DNA from: Streptomyces sp. SID12501
GTDB lineage: Bacteria > Actinomycetota > Actinomycetes > Streptomycetales > Streptomycetaceae
DNA length: 64,000 bases
Assembly: GCF_010550245.1 (NCBI RefSeq)
Contig: NZ_JAAGLU010000018.1
Coordinates: 1-64,000 of the forward strand
Direction of reading: 5' to 3'
Program-made: the position numbers and the translations under genes
Notes under the pieces: generated by a model
What the model was told of the DNA's origin: nothing
Seen by the model: the letters and a program-made list of their open reading frames with translations, nothing else
Databases searched by the model: none
Shown here: positions 58,665-64,000 of the stretch, one piece after another
Layout: the number at the start of each line of letters is the position of its first letter
How positions within the stretch are numbered: the first letter of the stretch is position 1

Positions 58665-58764
58665 CAGGGTGGTGATCGGCGCCGGCCCCCATGCGCTTGT
58701 GGCGGCCAGCCTGCCGGCTGACGAGGGACGTGGCGTGCAGGTACTCGACGTGCGGGTGTCCTGA
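58651..58764 (+). pseudogene. N-terminal stub of an FAD/NAD(P)-binding oxidoreductase
   Basis: From GTG 58651, 37 codons read DRVVIGAGPHALVAASLPAD then GVQVLDV and a stop. This is the dinucleotide-binding GxGxxxLVAA motif and second strand of phytoene-desaturase-like amine oxidoreductases, which normally run to about 500 residues. It overlaps the SRPBCC gene by 14 bases. The following 58765-59012 has no recognisable continuation. Confidence 0.65.
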
Positions 58765-59012
58765 CCACCCTGCACACCGGCGCCGAGGCCCTCGGCCGCG
58801 TCGCCCGCCGCACGAGGTGTCCTCGGGTTCGGGTTCGATCTCGGCGGCCCGGCCGCCGTCAACACCAGTACTGCCGCCACGATGAAGCACTCCGCGCTCG
58901 GCAAGGACCGCCGACGACCTGATTGTCCGCAGTGGCCGTGGGGCGCCTTCAAGGCGAGGGTGGCCACGGTCCGGCCGGCCCTGGAGACAGGTGACCATGC
59001 GTGCCGAGGAGG

Positions 59013-60221
59013 TCACCTCGATGTCTTCTCCGCCGGCAGGGTCGCGGTGACCTCCCAGCCCCGGTGCTCGGGGCTGGGTCCCGTGCGCAGTGCGCCGCCG
59101 AGCGCGGTGACCCGTTCGGTCAGTCCGACCAGGCCGAAGCCGCCGCCCCGCGCGGCCTGCGGCAGCCGGGTGCCGCCACGGCCGTCGTCGCACACCGTCA
59201 CCTCCAGCACACGGCCGTCGTGGGCCAGGCCGACCGTCACCTCGGTGGCGTCCGCGGCGTGCCGCCGTACGTTGGTGAGCGCCTCCTGCACGACCCGGTA
59301 GGCGGCCACCTGCACCTCATGGGGCAGGCCTTCGGGCACCGAGGGATCGCGGTGCAGGGCGGCCTTGGGGCCGACGGGTCCACTGAAACCCTCCACCAGT
59401 TCGGGGAGCGCGGCCAGATCGCCCGCCGGGTGCCGACCGGTGTTCCCGGTTTCCGGGACCTCGCGCATCAGGCCGACAGTGCGGCGCATGGAGGCCAGGG
59501 CCTCGGTGGCGGAGCGTTCGACGTCCGTCAGGATCGTGTTCAGGCGCTCGGGGTCCGTCGTGGCGAGGAGCTGGGCCACCTGCGTCTGCACGAGGATCCC
59601 GGTGACATGGTGGGCCACGAAGTCGTGCAGGTCGGCAGCCATGGCGAGGCGTTCGGCCCGCTGGGTCTCGGTGACCGCCACGCGGCGGCGATGGTCCAGC
59701 ACACGCAGGTACCCGGCGAGTCCGGCCACCGCACAGACCGGCAGCAGCATGCCGAACGGGTTGACCGACGACTCGCCGGAAGCCTCCCTGTAGGGCAGCG
59801 CCAGAACCGCCGCGGCGTCCAGAACGCCACAGACCACCGCCCACCGCACCTGACAGTCACGCACCGCGATCAGGAGCAGGCAGAGCAGGGTCGCGATTTC
59901 TCCGGGTCCGGACAGCGCCTCCCGACCGGACACGAACACGGCCGCCGTCACGGCGCCGGAGAGGACCGCGGGCACGGCGGCGCGCACCGCCACGGTGAGC
60001 CGTGCCGGCCGCCGGGCGACGGGCCAGAGGAGCGCCGCCAAACCGATCGGCAGCACCACCGGCTGAGGCCATCGCGAACCGTCACCGAGGCCCGCCATCA
60101 GCAGATCCGTGGCTGCCGTCAGCAACAGAAGGACGATGCCGAACGCGGTCAGAAGGCTCCGCGGACGGCCGTCGGGTCCGGTACGCGTGCCGAGGGCGCG
60201 CACGCTGCTCAGGAGATCCAC
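59013..60221 (-). CDS. NarL-type sensor histidine kinase (orphan)
   Basis: A 402-residue membrane kinase. Five or six hydrophobic segments lie between residues 24 and 172. The HisKA_3 motif reads AERLAMAADLHDFVAHHVTG, where the His in DLHDFVAHH is phosphorylated, near 198. The ATPase domain has EALTNVRRHA, TVCDDGRGG and GGGFGLVGLTERV. The usual downstream LuxR-type response regulator is absent; beyond the stop lie decayed sequences. It is therefore an orphan in this window. The start is ATG 60221. Confidence 0.88.
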   Translation of the reverse strand: MDLLSSVRALGTRTGPDGRPRSLLTAFGIVLLLLTAATDLLMAGLGDGSRWPQPVVLPIGLAALLWPVARRPARLTVAVRAAVPAVLSGAVTAAVFVSGREALSGPGEIATLLCLLLIAVRDCQVRWAVVCGVLDAAAVLALPYREASGESSVNPFGMLLPVCAVAGLAGYLRVLDHRRRVAVTETQRAERLAMAADLHDFVAHHVTGILVQTQVAQLLATTDPERLNTILTDVERSATEALASMRRTVGLMREVPETGNTGRHPAGDLAALPELVEGFSGPVGPKAALHRDPSVPEGLPHEVQVAAYRVVQEALTNVRRHAADATEVTVGLAHDGRVLEVTVCDDGRGGTRLPQAARGGGFGLVGLTERVTALGGALRTGPSPEHRGWEVTATLPAEKTSR

Positions 60222-60747
60222 GGCGCGACACTAACCTCCCACCGGCGAAGCGGGATCAGCCGAAAGGCCACTTGCGGCAACTGGGACGGCCGCACACACC
60301 GGCCGAACGGCCGAGTCCTCGCGCGGGACGAGACGTCTCACTATTTTTCAGTGCCCGCAAGGGCCACATATCAATTCCCGGCGGGACAAGACTCGGTCCC
60401 GGCCGACGGGACTCCCCCGCCGACGGCCCGGGCGGCCCCGGCTCACGCGCCCCCTTGTGGGCCAGGGGCCGCCCGTACGCCCGCGCCGGCCGGCCTCATC
60501 GGCACCCGCGCGTACGGGCATGGCCAGTCTGCTGGCGGCAACCGGGCTCACCGCCGCGAAGGCCGTCCACGACCAGTACCGCACTTCGCGCCGGTCTCCA
60601 CGGAGCCTTGCGACCTGCCCCGGTCTGCCGGCCGGTGGCACGTTCGTGCCATGTGTGGGCAACCGGCGCGAATTGCCTGACCTCGGCAGCCGAACGTAGG
60701 TTGGGCGTCGATCGATGGTGTGTTCGCAGGTCGAAAGGTACGACCCG
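60222..60747. promoter_or_regulatory. Intergenic region with a 7-bp-arm palindrome
   Basis: No gene is supported. TGGCACGTTCGTGCCA at 60636-60651 is a perfect inverted repeat with a two-base centre, about 100 bases before the HTH-ATPase gene. It is a plausible operator; I know no regulator for it. Confidence 0.4.
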
Positions 60748-61569
60748 GTGGGACGACGCGAGAAGCCGCTTGACCCGGATGCGGGGCCGGCCCAGCGGCT
60801 GGCGCACGAGCTGCGGCTGCTGCGCGAGAAGGCGGGGAAGCCGCCGTACCGGGAGATGGCCGAGCGAGCGGGCTACTCGACGACCGCCCTGTCCCAGGCG
60901 GCGGCCGGCGACCAGTTGCCGTCGCTCGCGGTGGTGCGGGCGTACGTCCAGGTGCTGGACGCCGACCCCGACGAGTGGGAGCGGCGCTGGCGGGAGGCGG
61001 ACGCGGAGGTGCGGGCGTCCTCGGCCGAGGAGCGGGCCCCGTACCGGGGGCTGGCCCGCTTCGAGCCGGGTGACAGCGACCTGTTCTTCGGCCGGGACCG
61101 GCAGGCCGGCGAGCTGCTGGACCTGGTGCGCGCGCACCGGTTCGCGGCCGTGTTCGGTCCCTCCGGCAGCGGCAAGTCGTCCCTCCTGCGTGCGGGGCTG
61201 ATCCCCGCGTTGCGGCAGGCGCAGGGCGCCGAACGCCCGGCGGTGATCCGAGTACTCACACCCGGTGAACGGCCGGCGGGCGCGCACGAGGAGGCCCTCG
61301 TCGCGGCCGACGGGGATCTGGACACCTGGGTGATCGTCGACCAGTTCGAGGAACTGTTCACCCTCTGCCACGACCGCCTGGAACGCGTTCGCTTCCTCGA
61401 CCTGCTGCTGCGCGCCCGCGCCCCCGGGAGCCGGCTGCGCGTGGCCGTCGCCGTACGCGGCGACTTCTACGGACACTGCGGCGCCGCCACCAGTTCCTGG
61501 TCGCCTCCGGGGATGTCCTCGGCGTCCGGCTCACCACCCGGGACGGCTCCGCGGCAGGGAGCGGGCTGA
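60748..61569 (+). pseudogene. Truncated HTH-nSTAND ATPase gene
   Basis: The first 245 or so residues of a large Streptomyces HTH-nSTAND1-WD40 protein. The HTH has PPYREMAERAGYSTTALSQA and PSLAVVRAYVQVLDAD. Then comes YRGLARFEPGDSDLFFGRDR, Walker A FGPSGSGKSSLLRAGL, Walker B TWVIVDQFEELF, and LRVAVAVRGDFYGHC. After GHCG (about 61475) the sequence passes into a polysaccharide deacetylase gene in another frame, and this frame ends at 61569 with no homology. Intact members exceed 1,000 residues, so the rest of the NTPase and all WD40 repeats are gone. GTG 60748 is preferred; ATG 60715 is also open. Confidence 0.8.
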
Positions 61570-62572
61570 GTGTGCGCACCTACTGGTACGACGGTCAGGG
61601 GGGGGCGCCTACCGCACCGCGCTCGCGCTCGTCGGCGACGGCTCCCGCGCCGCCTTCCTCGCCGCCCTGAAGAAGCAGCTCGAGGGACGGGAGGGCACGG
61701 ACGCGGGCACGGTGGACGAGGCATTCACAGACCCGTCGAATCTGGCCGCCGTCCTGGACGACATGGCCTTCACCGCCGACGGCGGACTGCGGGTGACCTT
61801 CGACCGGGGTGAGGTCGGCACCCCGGCGGCCGGCTCCTACGTCGTGACCCTCTCCAGGGCGACGGTCACCCCCTGGCTGTCCGCCTTCGGCGAGCGCGTC
61901 CAGCGGCAGACCGTCCGGCCGTTCGGCTCACTGGACCTCGGGGCGGCCTCCACCCCCACCGCGGCCGTGCCCACCCACACCGCCTCCGGCGACGACGACA
62001 CCGACTGCGAGAAGGTCAGGTGCGTCGCATTGACCTTCGACGACGGGCCCGCCGCGCCGGAAACCTCGACCCTGCTGACATACCTCGCGCAGTACGACGC
62101 CAGGGCCACCTTCTTCACGGTCGGCCAGAACGTCGTCGCGCACCCGGACCTGGTCCGCGCCGAGGCACGCGCCGGCAACGAGGTGGGCAACCACTCCTGG
62201 AACCATCCCGATCTCACCAAGCTCACCCCCCGGCAGATCTCCTACCAGTTGAACCGCACGAGCGCCGCCATCAAGGCCGCGACCGGCAAGGCCCCCGCCC
62301 TCTTCCGCCCGCCCTACGGCGCCGTCAACAGCACTGTCCGCCACGCCACCACGCTCTCTCCCGTGCTGTGGACCCTGGACACCGAGGACTAGAAGTACCC
62401 CGACGCCGCGAAGATCTCCCGGACCGTCATCGGCGAGGTGCGGCGCAACGACGTCGTCCTCCTGCACGACATCCACCCCACGTCGGTCGCCGCGGTCCCC
62501 GAGATCCTGCGCACGCTGACCGCCCGCGGCTACCATTTCGTCACGGTCAGCCACCTGCGCGCCACGATGTGA
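61478..62572 (+). pseudogene. Multiply damaged polysaccharide deacetylase gene
   Basis: A secreted CE4 deacetylase whose 5' end is missing. Frame one reads VASGDVLGVRLTTRDGSAAG and VRTYWYDG (an RsiV/DUF3298-like N domain), then a run of seven Gs at 61599-61605 shifts the frame by one base. The next frame continues AFLAALKKQLEGREGTDAGT, VRCVALTFDDGPAAPETS, the zinc NHSWNH, and FRPPYGAVN. A TAG at 62390-62392 stands where a Trp codon (TGG) is expected in TLDTEDW. Past it the same frame ends with VVLLHDIHPTS. So it carries a truncation, a homopolymer frameshift and a nonsense codon. It is fused to the truncated nSTAND gene. Confidence 0.85.
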
Positions 62573-62589
62573 CCTCCGGCAGGCCCGTT

Positions 62590-63080
62590 TCAGTGCGCCG
62601 ACCGCACGGGAAGGACCACGGCCGACGGACGGTCTCGGCCGTGATGGACCTGCTGCTCGGCGGCGCGCAGCACGGTCGCCTTGGCGCGGGGCTCTCCGGT
62701 GCCAGGGTTGCGGTTGTAGCGCGGGAGGCGCCGCTGGAGACCTGAACGCGAATCCGGTGACCGCTCTTGAAGCGGTACGCCGTCGGCCACAGTTCCACCC
62801 TCGCGCAGCCTCCCTCGTCCGCGTCGGTGAGGGTGATCAGGCCGTCGCAGATGTTGAGCGAGCGGCCCTTCTCGACGACGTCGCACAGCCGGACGAAGAC
62901 GTCGGCGTGCGGCAGGGACGAGCGGAAGAAGATCTCGGCGCTCACCTCGCCGATGATCTCGACATCCTGTTCCAGCACGGGGGTGGTGCAGGTGAGAACG
63001 TCCGGCCGTGCCTCCAGCTTCGCGTTGTCGACCCGTCCCGGCTTGACGGTGAACCACACGAAAGGTGGTACCCCCGGCGG
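62590..63080 (-). pseudogene. C-terminal remnant of a CocE/NonD-type hydrolase
   Basis: A minus-strand remnant of the C-terminal jelly-roll domain of X-Pro peptidase/CocE-like hydrolases: GRVDNAKLEARPDVLT, TTPVLEQDVEIIGEVSAEIF, DVFVRLCDVVEKGRSLNICD, ARVELWPTAYRFKSGHRIRV. After VSSGA the frame must shift by one (a T missing near 62726) to continue PRYNRNPGTGEPR and end SAVVLPVRSAH at 62590. The alpha/beta hydrolase domain is absent. Region 63081-63291 holds no gene. Confidence 0.75.
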
Positions 63081-63291
63081 CCTCCCACGAGGCCGCCGGG
63101 CAGGGCCGGTTGCTCGCCGGTCGAGTGTTCCCTGCCGTGAACGGGCCCCTTCAGGGATCCGAACCGTCCATGTACGGCAGGGCCGCACCTGTGAATGAAC
63201 GTCCAACCTCTCGACAAACCTGGGGTGACCGGCGGTAACTTCTGCCACGTCCCCACCGCAACCGCTTTCCCTCCCCAGGAGACACTCCCCC

Positions 63292-64000
63292 ATGCGCAGA
63301 CTCTTCGCCTGCCTGGCGGCCGGCGCCGCCGTTGTCGGCGGACTCACCGTGGCCGCTCCGCCCGCCTCGGCCGCCGACTCGGGCAGCTTCAGCGTGCTGA
63401 CCTACAACGTGGCCGGCCTGCCCGAGGCCATCTCCAGCGCCCCCACGCCTCGCGAGTCCAGCACCACGACGATCGGCGAGCGCATAGCGCCGTACGACAT
63501 CGTCAATGTCCAGGAGGACTTCAACTACCACTCCTACCTCTACGCTGCCGACACCGCGCATGCCTACCGCACCGCCACCAGCGGCGGCGCCGGCATCGGC
63601 AGCGGGCTCAACACGCTGTCGAAGGTCGCCTATGACGAGGACGACTTCGAGCGGGTCGGCTGGAACGCCTGCACCTACGGTTCCGGCGACTGCCTGACGC
63701 CCAAGGGCTTCACCTTCATGCGTGAGCGCCTCGCCGAGGGTGTCTACGTCGACTTCTACAACCTGCACACCAACGCCGGTACCAACGACGACGACCTCGT
63801 CGCCCGCGCCGCGAACCTCAGCCAGCTCTCCGACTTCATCGCCGGTCACTCCGCCGGCAACGCCGTCGTGGTGATGGGTGACACCAACACCCGCTACACC
63901 CGCTCCGGCGACACCATCGCCGAGTTCAACGCCGCCAACGGCCTCACCGACGCCTGGGTCCAGCTGATCCGCGGCGGTACACCGCCCGTCAAGGGCAGCG
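63292..64000 (+). CDS. Secreted sphingomyelinase/EEP-family phosphodiesterase (3' end beyond window)
   Basis: The first 236 residues of a secreted EEP-fold hydrolase; the gene runs past the window end. The signal peptide is residues 1-28 (PPASA-A). Motifs: FSVLTYNVAGLPEAISS with the metal Asn, IVNVQEDFNYHSYLY with the metal Glu, DFYNLHTNAGTNDDDLVARA with the catalytic His region, and VVVMGDTNTRYTRSGDTI with Asp/Asn. This pattern fits bacterial sphingomyelin phosphodiesterase-like enzymes and extracellular DNases. ATG 63292 follows CCAGGAGACACT, a good ribosome binding site. The C-terminal half, including the final His, is not seen. Confidence 0.85.
   Translation, partial: MRRLFACLAAGAAVVGGLTVAAPPASAADSGSFSVLTYNVAGLPEAISSAPTPRESSTTTIGERIAPYDIVNVQEDFNYHSYLYAADTAHAYRTATSGGAGIGSGLNTLSKVAYDEDDFERVGWNACTYGSGDCLTPKGFTFMRERLAEGVYVDFYNLHTNAGTNDDDLVARAANLSQLSDFIAGHSAGNAVVVMGDTNTRYTRSGDTIAEFNAANGLTDAWVQLIRGGTPPVKGS

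Noticed and set aside
60457..60699. Plus-strand small frame with MASLLAATGLTAAKAVHDQY
   Set aside because: Hydrophobic start but no family likeness or ribosome binding site, and the rest is compositionally random.

Overview
The window is high-G+C DNA with dense GTG/ATG-started genes, four-base start/stop overlaps, twin-arginine and lipoprotein signals, SpoIIE-type phosphatases, CelR-type LacI regulators and small-peptide families typical of Streptomyces. It reads as chromosomal, probably arm-proximal accessory DNA from a soil-living, plant-biomass-degrading Streptomyces. No rRNA, tRNA or CRISPR array was seen.

Layout. 1-2.3 kb: two DksA-like zinc-finger genes coupled to an actin-like ATPase gene, then a MarR regulator divergent from an alpha/beta hydrolase. 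3.1-4.8 kb: a GH11 xylanase and a CE4 acetylxylan esterase behind paired CGAAACATTCG motifs. 5.1-9 kb: ABC exporter plus two-component pair. 9-15.3 kb: small secreted and membrane proteins, a broken rsbQ/STAS pair beside an RsbW-like kinase, an L,D-transpeptidase, and an XRE regulator facing a truncated alcohol dehydrogenase/SDR scar. 15.3-20.7 kb: a paoABCD-type molybdenum aldehyde oxidoreductase operon. 20.7-23.7 kb: GH13, LLM oxidoreductase and CsbD. 24-38.5 kb: SpoIIE phosphatases, hemolysin III, MerR-type regulator, ATP-binding anti-sigma protein, serine hydrolase, phosphotransferase, a GH29 fucosidase and a VOC protein. 38.7-44.9 kb: GH1 beta-glucosidase with a sugar ABC importer and a divergent CelR-type LacI regulator. 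47.2-56.6 kb: a cellulolytic island with GH6, GH48 (frameshifted), a second CelR-type regulator, GH12 and an expansin. 57-64 kb: nucleases, a SRPBCC protein, an orphan histidine kinase and a run of truncated or frameshifted genes.

How it works together. The island forms a coherent cellulose-to-glucose route: GH6, GH48 and GH12 cut cellulose outside the cell, an expansin may loosen it, a CebEFG-like importer takes up the short sugars, and intracellular GH1 hydrolyses them. Two CelR-type repressors are present. One sits among perfect or near-perfect TGGGAGCGCTCCCA boxes. The other sits next to two TGGGNACGTNCCCA boxes, which suggests that paralogous regulators have diverged in operator recognition. 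Xylan and fucose side-chain removal (GH11, CE4, GH29) complement this.

A second theme is decay. At least three places show two unrelated truncated genes joined end to end (10.45, 14.4 and 61.48 kb). Several others carry frameshifts or an in-frame stop: GH48, a CE1-like esterase, a polysaccharide deacetylase and a CocE-like hydrolase. All functional calls are from sequence motifs read by eye; no database search was run.
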